Assembly (NCBI GenBank): GCA_023415275.1
Contig: JAEZLJ010000029.1
Coordinates: 1 to 19,763 of the forward strand
Source: Bacteroidota bacterium
GTDB taxonomy: Bacteria > Bacteroidota > Bacteroidia > Chitinophagales > Chitinophagaceae
DNA: 19,763 nt
Direction: 5' to 3'
This document shows positions 8,887-16,549 of this stretch, piece after piece (the first letter of the stretch is position 1; each line of letters opens with the position of its first letter). The notes below the pieces were generated by a model that was not told the DNA's origin, searched no databases, and worked only from the letters and a program-made list of their open reading frames with translations. The position numbers and the translations under genes were made by a program.

Positions 8887-9210
8887 ATTGTCTGTGGTTT
8901 AAAATTATCGATTTGAAAGATGACAGTGCCGGAATATACTCTTACACTAACAACACTGTTTTCACTGATTGCTAAAAGTATGAATGAATTGCTTACATCA
9001 ATACATAGATTTACTTACGCATCATATATTTTTAGTGCCTGTGAATTTTTTGTGGTAAAGAATTATTTCACCATTTTCAAAAAATAGTACATTTAAGCAC
9101 ACGACTAACGATGAACGGAAGCCATATGAGACTTTTATTATTATCATTACGCGTAGGCTCAGCTTCCAGCCTTCTCGTCTTACATACCAATTCAACAAAA
9201 CAATTTGCGC
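8887..9210. promoter_or_regulatory. Shared divergent control region of the two sugar operons
   Basis: This 324-bp gap separates the leftward Gfo/Idh gene from the rightward MFS gene and must hold both promoters. It is AT-rich. I saw no strong inverted repeat and no full match to the Bacteroidota promoter on either strand; TACATTTA near 9088-9095 resembles a -7 box (TAnnTTTG, one mismatch) for the plus arm but lacks a clear TTG partner. A plus-strand ATG frame beginning at 9111 runs out of frame into the MFS gene and is not believed. No regulator gene lies next to this region. Confidence 0.6.
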
Positions 9211-10461
9211 ATGAAAATGTCAACCCGGATCCAGCTTTCCCTTATGATGTTTCTCAACTTCTTTGTATGGGGAGCGTGGTTTGTTACCATGGGTACCTAC
9301 CTGAAAACTCAACTGAATGCTACTGATGTTAATATTGGTGTAGCATATGGCACACAGGCATTAGGGGCAATAGCAGCACCATTTATCATTGGCCTTATAG
9401 CAGACAAATTTTTTGCAGCGCAGAAAATACTCGGTGTACTGCACCTGGTGGGCGCGGCCCTGATGTATTATATATCCACCCTTGACAATTTCAGTTCTTT
9501 TTACCCTGTATTGCTGGTATATATGATATTATTCATGCCAACCCTGGCATTGGTGAACTCGGTTTCTTTCAAGCAAATGAACAGTCCCGAAAAGGAATTT
9601 GCCAATATACGTGTCTGGGGCACCATTGGCTGGATAGTAGCAGGTTTAATCATTGGCTGGCTGGCCTGGGAACAAAAAAGCACCCTGGTAAACACTTTTA
9701 AATTATCAGCAATCTTATCGGTAGTGCTGGGCTTATTCAGTTTTTCATTGCCCAATACCCCACCGCCAAAGGCAGGCACCAAAACTACTTTTGGTGAGAT
9801 CATTGGCCTGGAATCAATAGGATTATTAAAGGACAGAAATTTCCTGATCTTTTTCCTTGCCTCCCTTCTCATCTGTATTCCCCTGGCGTTCTATTACCAG
9901 GAGACGAACATATTTCTTAACGAGATCAATGTAAAGGGCGCAGCAGGTAAAATGACATTTGGACAAATGTCAGAAATGCTCTTTCTTTTTGCCATGCCCT
10001 GGTTCTTTACCCGTTTAGGTGTGAAAAAAATGCTGCTTGTAGGTATGGCTGCATGGGCTTTACGGTACTTCTTATTTGGATATGGTGACACTGGCAGTGG
10101 CATGTGGATGCTTTATTTAGGGATCATATTACATGGTGTATGCTATGATTTCTTTTTTGTGACAGGACAGATATATACAGATGAAAGAGCCGGAGAAAGA
10201 ATTCGATCTTCAGCGCAGGGAATGATCACACTAGCCACATACGGAGTGGGCATGTTGATCGGATTCTGGGTAGCAGGACTGGTGGCTGAAAAGTATGCCT
10301 TACCAGGTGGAGGTCATGACTGGAAAAGCATCTGGATGATACCTGCTATCATTGCTTCCGCCATATTCGTATTATTCGCTTTATTCTTTAAACCAGTTAA
10401 AAAGAAAGTCATTTCAGAATCAGAGGCTGAAAAAGGCCTGGCAGCTACCCCTCTTACCTGA
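9211..10461 (+). CDS. NupG-type MFS permease (nucleoside:H+ symporter family)
   Basis: 416 aa inner-membrane protein with about 12 hydrophobic segments, matching the Nuc_H_symport family (PF03825). The N-terminus 'LSLMMFLNFFVWGAWFVTMGTYL' is characteristic, and a basic central/cytosolic segment 'PNTPPPKAGTKTTFGE' separates the halves. The C-terminus is basic and soluble. The start is the ATG at 9211 (MKMSTR); the ATG at 9217 is an alternative, and a TTG at 9205 is less likely. Despite the family name, Bacteroidota members lie mostly in sugar clusters. Here it opens the rightward arm, 22 bases before a Hyi-like gene. It probably imports the oxidised or released monosaccharide by proton symport; the substrate is not shown. 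Confidence 0.92.
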   Translation: MKMSTRIQLSLMMFLNFFVWGAWFVTMGTYLKTQLNATDVNIGVAYGTQALGAIAAPFIIGLIADKFFAAQKILGVLHLVGAALMYYISTLDNFSSFYPVLLVYMILFMPTLALVNSVSFKQMNSPEKEFANIRVWGTIGWIVAGLIIGWLAWEQKSTLVNTFKLSAILSVVLGLFSFSLPNTPPPKAGTKTTFGEIIGLESIGLLKDRNFLIFFLASLLICIPLAFYYQETNIFLNEINVKGAAGKMTFGQMSEMLFLFAMPWFFTRLGVKKMLLVGMAAWALRYFLFGYGDTGSGMWMLYLGIILHGVCYDFFFVTGQIYTDERAGERIRSSAQGMITLATYGVGMLIGFWVAGLVAEKYALPGGGHDWKSIWMIPAIIASAIFVLFALFFKPVKKKVISESEAEKGLAATPLT

Positions 10462-10483
10462 GAATTTGACCATATTAGATATA

Positions 10484-11362
10484 ATGCAAAGAAGAGACCT
10501 AGTTAAAAAGATGGTTGTGGGATCAACAGCCGTAGCCCTTGCACCTGTTGCCAGCCTTGCTACTTGTAGTGCTTCGCCTAAAAAAGACCTGAAAGGGAAT
10601 ATCAAACATTCCGTTTGCCAGTGGACCTATTCTTTTCTTTCCATAGAGGAACTTTGCCAGGTTGTTAAAAAACTGGGCTTTGCCGCTATTGACCTGGTAG
10701 GCCCCAAAGATTGGCCTACATTAAAACGCCATGGTATTGATTCCTCAATGTGCAATGGAGCAGAGATCAGTTTAACAGAAGGTTGGAATACTAAACAATA
10801 CCACCCTACGTTAATCAAAAACTATACTGAACACATTAACCTGGTATCCAATGCAGGTTATAAGAACCTGATCTGTTTTAGTGGCAGCCGCAAAGGCATG
10901 GATGATGAAACAGGATTGAAGAATTGTGTTGAAGGTCTGCAGCAAATACTTCCCCTGGCAGAAAAAAAAGGTGTGGTAATCCAGATGGAACTACTGAACA
11001 GCAAGGTAGACCATAAAGATTATATGTGCGACCGTTCCAATTGGGGTATAGAACTTTGCAAAAGATTAAGCTCTCCCAACTTTAAGCTTCTGTATGATAT
11101 CTATCATATGCAGATAGATGAGGGAGACGTGATCAGGACCATCAGGGATCACCATGAGTATTTCGGTCATTATCATACCGGTGGTGTACCTGGCAGGCAT
11201 GAGATCAATGAAACCCAGGAATTATACTATCCTGCAATCATGAAAGCTATTCTCCAGACAGGGTTCAAGGATTACGTGGCACAGGAGTTCATACCGACTG
11301 GAAAGGATAATAACGAAAAAATACAATCATTGAAGCAGGCGATCCTGACATGTGATGTATAA
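10484..11362 (+). CDS. Hydroxypyruvate-isomerase-like TIM-barrel protein with Tat leader
   Basis: 292 aa. The start is the ATG at 10484, which gives a twin-arginine leader 'MQRRDLVKKMVVGSTAVALA' after the MFS gene; a longer reading frame begins inside the MFS gene and is discarded. Cys28 in 'LATC' could be a weak lipobox. The mature part is a Hyi-like xylose-isomerase-type TIM barrel. Likely metal ligands are Glu169 ('QMELLNS'), Asp205 ('LYDIYHMQ'), His231 ('GHYHTGG') and Glu268 ('AQEF'). 'GHYHTGGVPGRHE' is the classic Hyi motif. True Hyi is a cytosolic glyoxylate-pathway enzyme, so an exported copy beside a keto-sugar dehydrogenase likely isomerises or eliminates an oxidised sugar in the periplasm. 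Confidence 0.9.
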   Translation: MQRRDLVKKMVVGSTAVALAPVASLATCSASPKKDLKGNIKHSVCQWTYSFLSIEELCQVVKKLGFAAIDLVGPKDWPTLKRHGIDSSMCNGAEISLTEGWNTKQYHPTLIKNYTEHINLVSNAGYKNLICFSGSRKGMDDETGLKNCVEGLQQILPLAEKKGVVIQMELLNSKVDHKDYMCDRSNWGIELCKRLSSPNFKLLYDIYHMQIDEGDVIRTIRDHHEYFGHYHTGGVPGRHEINETQELYYPAIMKAILQTGFKDYVAQEFIPTGKDNNEKIQSLKQAILTCDV

Positions 11363-11439
11363 TAAGCGGAAGTGCTTAACTTGTAACTTTTAATTCACGA
11401 TATACACTATTCTTAAAACGAAAACCCTAATAACATTTT

Positions 11440-13119
11440 ATGCCTGACAATACGTATGATGCCATTGTGGTAGGATCCGGGATCAGTGGTGGCTGGGCCG
11501 CTAAAGAACTTACCGAAAAAGGTTTGAAGGTTTTGCTGCTGGAACGTGGAGAAAACATCGAACACATAAAAGACTATGTTAGTACCAATAAGGCACCCTG
11601 GGAGTTTCCCCACCGGGGCGGCCGCACCCAGGAGATGATCAAAGATTATCCTGTATTGAAAAGGGATTATCCTTTAAATGAAATGAACCTGAACTGGTGG
11701 GTGAAAGACAAGGAATGCCCTTATACAGAAGTAAAACGTTTTGACTGGTATCGTGGCTATCACGTGGGAGGAAGATCCCTGATGTGGGGACGCCAGTGCT
11801 ATCGCTGGAGTGATTTTGATTTTGAAGCCAATGCCAAGGATGGCATTGCCATTGACTGGCCCATCAGGTATAAAGATATTGCACCGTGGTATGATTATGC
11901 GGAGACCTTTGCAGGCATCAGCGGATCCAAAGAAGGTTTACCACAATTGCCTGATGGCAAATTCATGCCTGCGATGGAAATGAATTGCGTAGAGAAAGAT
12001 GTTGCTGCAAAGATCAAACAAAACTTTGGCGGCAAGCGCAATATGATCATTGGCCGTACGGCTAATATTACAGTGCCTCATGAAAACAGGACCAATTGTC
12101 AATACCGCAATAAATGCTGGCTGGGTTGTCCTTTTGGTGGCTATTTCAGCACACAATCAGCCACTCTGCCTGCAGCCATGAAAACAGGCAATCTTACGCT
12201 TCGCCCCTTCTCTATTGCAAAAGAGATCATATACGATAAGGATACTAAAAAGGCGAAAGGTGTAAGGATACTGGATGCCATGGACAACAAAACCTACGAC
12301 TACTTTTCCAAGATCGTTTTCGTTAACGCATCTGCTTTGAACTCTGCCTGGTTGCTGATGAATTCAGCGACAGATATATGGCCTGAAGGCTTGGGCAGCA
12401 GCAGCGGTGAGCTGGGTCATAACCTAATGGACCACCATTTCAGGGTGGGTGCTTCAGGGAGTGTAGAAGGCTACGAAGACAAATACTTTTATGGAAAAAG
12501 GCCCAATGGAATATACGTGGTGCGCTACAGGAACCTGGATGGGGAAAAGCGGGATTATATCCGTGGCTTTGGATACCAGGGCGGTGCAGGACGTTCAGGC
12601 TGGGGAAGAGAAATAGCCGAGCTGACAATTGGTGGTGAATTTAAAGATGCGCTTTCTGAGCCAGGAAATTGGACCATGGGTATGACCGGATTTGGAGAAA
12701 TGTTGCCGTACCATGAGAACAAGATCTCACTGGATAAGAATAATAAAGACAAATGGGGCTTACCGGTTCTGGCCATCGACTGCGAGATCAAAGACAATGA
12801 AAAAAAGATGCGTGTAGATATGGGCAATGATGCCAAGGAAATGCTGGAAGCTGCAGGCGTCAAAAATGTATCCATATTTGATAATGATTATTATCCTGGT
12901 ATGGGTATCCATGAAATGGGCACCGCCAGGATGGGCAAGGATCCAAAAACTTCTGTACTGAATCAATGGAACCAGGTATGGGATGCACAAAACGTATTTG
13001 TAACGGATGGTGCCTGTATGACCTCAGCATCATGTGTGAATCCATCACTGACCTATATGGCATTAACTGCGCGGGCCTGTGACTATGCCGTAAAGGAGTT
13101 GAAAAAGATGAATATCTAA
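11440..13119 (+). CDS. GMC-family FAD dehydrogenase, likely glucoside 3-dehydrogenase large subunit
   Basis: 559 aa. The FAD-binding motif GSGISG is at residues 12-17 directly after the start, so there is no signal peptide. The C-terminal GMC active site shows His491 ('GIHEMGTARMG') and Asn534 ('SCVNPSLTYMALT'). Cys220, Cys226 and Cys230 are spaced Cys-x5-Cys-x3-Cys ('CQYRNKCWLGC'), the spacing I recall for the [3Fe-4S]-binding cysteines of bacterial FAD-glucose dehydrogenase catalytic subunits. A gluconate-dehydrogenase-type small subunit with a Tat leader is encoded two genes downstream, so this protein is probably carried out of the cell with it. It would oxidise a glycoside (C3 in the glucoside 3-dehydrogenase group, C1 or C2/C5 in relatives) and pass electrons to a cytochrome. 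Family certain, regiospecificity inferred. Confidence 0.92.
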   Translation: MPDNTYDAIVVGSGISGGWAAKELTEKGLKVLLLERGENIEHIKDYVSTNKAPWEFPHRGGRTQEMIKDYPVLKRDYPLNEMNLNWWVKDKECPYTEVKRFDWYRGYHVGGRSLMWGRQCYRWSDFDFEANAKDGIAIDWPIRYKDIAPWYDYAETFAGISGSKEGLPQLPDGKFMPAMEMNCVEKDVAAKIKQNFGGKRNMIIGRTANITVPHENRTNCQYRNKCWLGCPFGGYFSTQSATLPAAMKTGNLTLRPFSIAKEIIYDKDTKKAKGVRILDAMDNKTYDYFSKIVFVNASALNSAWLLMNSATDIWPEGLGSSSGELGHNLMDHHFRVGASGSVEGYEDKYFYGKRPNGIYVVRYRNLDGEKRDYIRGFGYQGGAGRSGWGREIAELTIGGEFKDALSEPGNWTMGMTGFGEMLPYHENKISLDKNNKDKWGLPVLAIDCEIKDNEKKMRVDMGNDAKEMLEAAGVKNVSIFDNDYYPGMGIHEMGTARMGKDPKTSVLNQWNQVWDAQNVFVTDGACMTSASCVNPSLTYMALTARACDYAVKELKKMNI

Positions 13120-13187
13120 CCTTGTGCCTGATTGAAGAACATATAACCATATTATAAACCCTTTGTAGAACAATAATTTATTTCTCT

Positions 13188-14651
13188 ATGTCTGATAAGA
13201 AAGAAGAAGTACCACAACAGAATTCCAGAAGAGATTTTATTAAGAATACGGCTTTAGCCACTGCAGGATTTTTTATTGTACCAAGATTTGTTTTAGGTGG
13301 TAAAGGTTTTATTGCCCCCAGCGACAGGTTGATCGTAGCAGGTATTGGTGTTGGCGGTAAAGGTGAAAGCGACATCATGAACTTCTATAAATCCGGAAAG
13401 GCGGATATAGCATTTTTATGTGACGTGGATGACCGCCGAGCTGCTAATTCCATAAAGAGCTTTCCAAAGGCAAAATATTATAAGGACTGGCGCGAAATGC
13501 TGGACAAAGAGTCTAAGAACTTCGACGCAGTTTCAGTTTCCACCCCCGACCACAACCATGCGGCTCCTGCCCTTGCAGCTATGCAACTGGGCAAACATGT
13601 GTATGTTCAAAAGCCTTTGACACATGATATTTATGAAGCCAGGGTGTTGACGCAGGCTGCCAAGAGGTACAATGTTGTTACACAAATGGGTAACCAGGGT
13701 GCTTCAGGAGATGGTGTGCGTCAATTGATGGAATGGTATGATGCAGGACTTATCGGTGATGTACATACGGTGTATTGCTGGACAGACCGTCCCGTATGGC
13801 CACAGGGAATTCCCTGGCCTACACAAAAAGCTGAGATACCTAAAGAATTGAACTGGGATCTATGGTTAGGTACCGCACCGTATAAAGATTATGTTGACAA
13901 ACTGGTGCCATTTAACTGGCGCGGCTGGTGGGATTACGGAACCGGTGCACTGGGTGATATGGGATGCCATATCATTGAGCCTGCCTTCAGGGTATTGAAC
14001 CTTAGTTATGCTACTGATGTTCAGGCATCTGTGGGTAGTGTATATGTAGATGAATTCAAGAGAGGGTATTTTCCTGAAAGTTGCCCCCCTTCAAGCCATG
14101 TAATTCTGAACTATCCCAAAACCAATAAAACAAAAGGTAATGTGACACTTCACTGGATGGATGGCGGCATTCAACCAGAGCGGCCGGAAGAACTGGGAGC
14201 CAATGAAGTCTTTGGAGATGGTGGTAATGGAACCTTCTTTATTGGCACTAAGGGAAAAATGATGTGCGGCACCTACGGGGCCAATCCAAAGCTATTACCA
14301 ACTGCAAGAACAGAACAGGTGAAGGTGAAACAAAAGTACCCCAGGGTAAAAGGTGGCGCCGAAGGTCACTATGTTCAATGGGTGGAGGCCTGTATTGCAG
14401 GAAAAGGCAAGAACGAGGTAAGCTCTCCTTTTGAATCAGCCGGACCATTAACAGAGTCTTTATTGATGGCCAACCTGGCTATCAGGGCTTATGACATCAG
14501 GGTGCCTAAGGCGGACAATAAAGGATTCAATTATCCTGGCCGTTATATTAAATTACTCTGGGACAATGACAATATGAAGGTAACCAACTTCGATGCCGTT
14601 AACCAGTTTGTAAAAAGAGAATACAGGCAGGGTTATAGCCTGAAGGTGTAA
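13188..14651 (+). CDS. Tat-exported Gfo/Idh/MocA family oxidoreductase
   Basis: 487 aa, longer than cytosolic members because of a leader and a C-terminal extension. The twin-arginine motif S13-R-R-D-F-I-K19 is followed by a hydrophobic stretch. The Rossmann motif 'GIGVGGKG' lies at 52-59. Catalytic Lys142 lies in 'QKP' (EKP in most members), and Asp257/His261 in 'GDMGCHI'. A long Trp/Pro-rich loop ('RPVWPQGIPWP') is typical of the exported Bacteroidota subgroup. Tat export means the nucleotide cofactor must be bound before export, as in glucose-fructose oxidoreductase. It may recycle its tightly bound cofactor and convert a keto-sugar intermediate in the periplasm. It lies between the two dehydrogenase subunit genes, in the same direction and closely spaced. 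Confidence 0.92.
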   Translation: MSDKKEEVPQQNSRRDFIKNTALATAGFFIVPRFVLGGKGFIAPSDRLIVAGIGVGGKGESDIMNFYKSGKADIAFLCDVDDRRAANSIKSFPKAKYYKDWREMLDKESKNFDAVSVSTPDHNHAAPALAAMQLGKHVYVQKPLTHDIYEARVLTQAAKRYNVVTQMGNQGASGDGVRQLMEWYDAGLIGDVHTVYCWTDRPVWPQGIPWPTQKAEIPKELNWDLWLGTAPYKDYVDKLVPFNWRGWWDYGTGALGDMGCHIIEPAFRVLNLSYATDVQASVGSVYVDEFKRGYFPESCPPSSHVILNYPKTNKTKGNVTLHWMDGGIQPERPEELGANEVFGDGGNGTFFIGTKGKMMCGTYGANPKLLPTARTEQVKVKQKYPRVKGGAEGHYVQWVEACIAGKGKNEVSSPFESAGPLTESLLMANLAIRAYDIRVPKADNKGFNYPGRYIKLLWDNDNMKVTNFDAVNQFVKREYRQGYSLKV

Positions 14652-14704
14652 CCCTCCTATTGATTATAAAAACAACCCAATTCAAACCTTAAAATTCTTT
14701 TCAT

Positions 14705-15334
14705 ATGGAACGCAGGGAAGCGGTTAAATATATAAGCATTCTTTTAGGTGCCACATTGGTGGGTGCTGATAGTTTTCTTACTGGTTGCAAAAGTTCAACC
14801 GGCAAGCCAGGCGAGTGGTCGCAGGATGATGTGGCCTACCTGGATGAAATAGCCGACACCATATTACCAAGAACTTCTACTCCGGGTGCCAAAGACGCCA
14901 AGGTGGGTCAGTTCATGACAGTAATGGTCAATGATTGCTATGAAGAAGGCGATCAGAAAGCCTTCAGAGAAGGTATGGACAAGCTAAACGAGGCAAGCAA
15001 GAAAAAATACAGCAATGGCTTCATGAACATAAGCCCTGAACAAAGAAAAGAACTATTGATCTCACTGGATAAAGAAGCCAAAGATTACCAGGGAAAGGTC
15101 AACGACTTCAACGGCAAAGAGGATAAGAAAGAAAGAGAAGAACTGGCAAAGGGAAATATGAAATACCAGAGGCAAAGAATGTCGCCCCACTATTTTTCAT
15201 TGATGAAGCAGTTGACATTGCTTGGTTACTTCACCTCCGAGCCAGGAGCTACCAAAGCATTGAGGTACAATCCTGTGCCAGGAAAATACGAAGGATGTAT
15301 TCCTTATAAAAAAGGTGATAAGGCCTGGGCCTGA
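14705..15334 (+). CDS. Gluconate 2-dehydrogenase subunit 3-family protein, dehydrogenase small subunit
   Basis: 209 aa, matching PF13618. The N-terminus 'MERREAVKYI' carries twin Arg at 3-4, then a hydrophobic stretch and a lipobox-like LTGC with Cys28, so Tat export with possible lipid anchoring is likely. 'DVAYLDEIADTILPRTSTPGAKDAKVGQFM' (42-71) is the family signature. 'SPHYFSLMKQLTLLGYFTSEPGATKALRY' lies near the C-terminus. In related sugar dehydrogenases this subunit is needed for folding and export of the GMC subunit, which lacks a leader. It is separated from the GMC gene by the exported Gfo/Idh gene, which is less usual than direct adjacency. A Lys/Glu-rich segment (about 115-160) is likely helical. 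Confidence 0.93.
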   Translation: MERREAVKYISILLGATLVGADSFLTGCKSSTGKPGEWSQDDVAYLDEIADTILPRTSTPGAKDAKVGQFMTVMVNDCYEEGDQKAFREGMDKLNEASKKKYSNGFMNISPEQRKELLISLDKEAKDYQGKVNDFNGKEDKKEREELAKGNMKYQRQRMSPHYFSLMKQLTLLGYFTSEPGATKALRYNPVPGKYEGCIPYKKGDKAWA

Positions 15335-15360
15335 TAGTAATTAACCAATAACCATACACT

Positions 15361-16236
15361 ATGACATATCCACGCAGGGAATTCCTCAAAAATGCTACCT
15401 TAATTGGCTCAGGCCTTGTCCTGGGCTCTTATTCCGGCTTATTGGGCTGTAAGGCAGCTAACAATGGTAAAAGTATCCATGACAATTTCGGTCTTCAGCT
15501 ATACACACTTCGGGATGTATTACCGGCAGACCCAAAAGGTGTATTGAAGCAGGTAGCATCTTTCGGGTATAAGCAAATAGAAAGCTTTGAAGGTGCAAAG
15601 GGAATATTCTGGGGAATGTCCAATGTAGAATTCAAAAAATACATGGACGACCTGGGTATGAAGATCGTATCGAGTCATACAGATATCAATAAAGACTTTG
15701 AACGTAAAGCGGCTGAGGCAGCAGCCATTGGAATGAGCTACCTGATATGTCCGTACCTGGGTCCGCAAAAAAGCATAGATGATTTTAAGAAAGCGGCCGA
15801 TACTTTCAACCAAAAAGGTGAGATCTGTAAAAAGAATGGATTGCGGTTTGCCTATCACAATCATGACTATGGGTTTGTGCCGCTGGAAGGACAATTCCCA
15901 CAGGATGTATTGATGCAAAATACAGATAAGAACCTGGTAGATTTTGAAATGGATATCTACTGGGTAGTGACAGCAGGCCAGGACCCTATTGCCTGGTTTA
16001 ATAAATACCCCGGCAGGTTTACATTATCGCATATTAAAGACCGGGAGAAAAATGCTACACAAAAAGACGCCTCGGTTATTTTAGGACAAGGGAGCATAGA
16101 TTTCCATAAAATATTAAAAGCTGGCCAGGAAAAAGGGCTTGCTTATTATATCGTAGAACAGGAACGCTATGTAGGAACTACGCCGCTTGATGCCGCCAAA
16201 GCGGATGCTGCGTATCTTAAATCGTTCAGGCTCTGA
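15361..16236 (+). CDS. Tat-exported sugar isomerase/epimerase-like TIM-barrel lipoprotein
   Basis: 291 aa. The strong twin-arginine motif 'PRREFLK' (4-10) and LLGC with Cys30 indicate a Tat lipoprotein. The mature part is a xylose-isomerase-like TIM barrel. Candidate metal ligands are His166/His168 ('YHNHDYGF'), Asp198 ('FEMDIYW'), His224 ('LSHIKD') and Glu266 ('IVEQE'). 'FGLQLYTLRDVL' is the typical first strand and helix. It begins 26 bases after the small-subunit stop and is the last gene of the rightward arm. It differs clearly from the Hyi-like protein and from the cytosolic one, so the locus holds three separate TIM-barrel paralogues. Its stop is one base from the stop of a convergent small lipoprotein gene, and no terminator was seen between them. 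Confidence 0.92.
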   Translation: MTYPRREFLKNATLIGSGLVLGSYSGLLGCKAANNGKSIHDNFGLQLYTLRDVLPADPKGVLKQVASFGYKQIESFEGAKGIFWGMSNVEFKKYMDDLGMKIVSSHTDINKDFERKAAEAAAIGMSYLICPYLGPQKSIDDFKKAADTFNQKGEICKKNGLRFAYHNHDYGFVPLEGQFPQDVLMQNTDKNLVDFEMDIYWVVTAGQDPIAWFNKYPGRFTLSHIKDREKNATQKDASVILGQGSIDFHKILKAGQEKGLAYYIVEQERYVGTTPLDAAKADAAYLKSFRL

Positions 16237-16237
16237 A

Positions 16238-16453
16238 CTATTTTTTAGTTGAATCTACATAGGAGGAGTCAACCCTGGTTTTATCCCTGTTATCAGGTGA
16301 TACGCTGTTAATCGTATCCGGAACATTTCCATTTACATTTTCCACCGGTGTGTTCGGAGAAGCTTGATCGGTAGTTGTCGTATTTGATGTGTCGGTTCCA
16401 TTGGAACATGCAACAACGAATACCATTATCGCCATTATGAGGTAATACTTCAT
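16238..16453 (-). CDS. Small lipoprotein of unknown function
   Basis: 71 aa from the ATG at 16453 (the complement). I chose this start because it gives a clean leader MKYYLIMAIMVFVVAC with Cys16 as lipid anchor; the frame extends upstream but the added residues would bury the leader. The rest is low-complexity Ser/Thr/Asn/Asp-rich sequence with no recognisable domain, ending 'SYVDSTKK'. It converges on the TIM-barrel gene with one base between stop codons. I do not recognise a family. It reads as a real gene by leader and stop, but such Thr/Asn-rich short lipoproteins are often poorly conserved. Confidence 0.65.
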   Translation of the reverse strand: MKYYLIMAIMVFVVACSNGTDTSNTTTTDQASPNTPVENVNGNVPDTINSVSPDNRDKTRVDSSYVDSTKK

Positions 16454-16549
16454 GTTAATGAGTTTGTGATTGGTCATATAGCCAATGAATTCAAATCTTA
16501 AGCCAATACCTTGCTCAACGTGCATTACTGGAATGTAATTCGACAGCAT

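Noticed and set aside
9111..9326. Plus-strand frame of 71 codons starting at an ATG upstream of the MFS gene
   Set aside because: It overlaps the MFS gene out of frame, has no family resemblance and looks like a chance frame.
9211..10461. MFS gene as a true nucleoside salvage transporter, with dGTPase as a nucleotide partner
   Set aside because: The permease is in a sugar operon and the dGTPase lies far away in a separate unit; the family name does not fix the substrate.
10352..10483. Upstream extension of the Hyi-like gene into the MFS gene
   Set aside because: It would overlap the MFS gene and bury the twin-arginine leader that begins at 10484.
16454..16549. Longer start for the small lipoprotein
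   Set aside because: The extra residues precede a complete lipoprotein leader, so the inner ATG is preferred.
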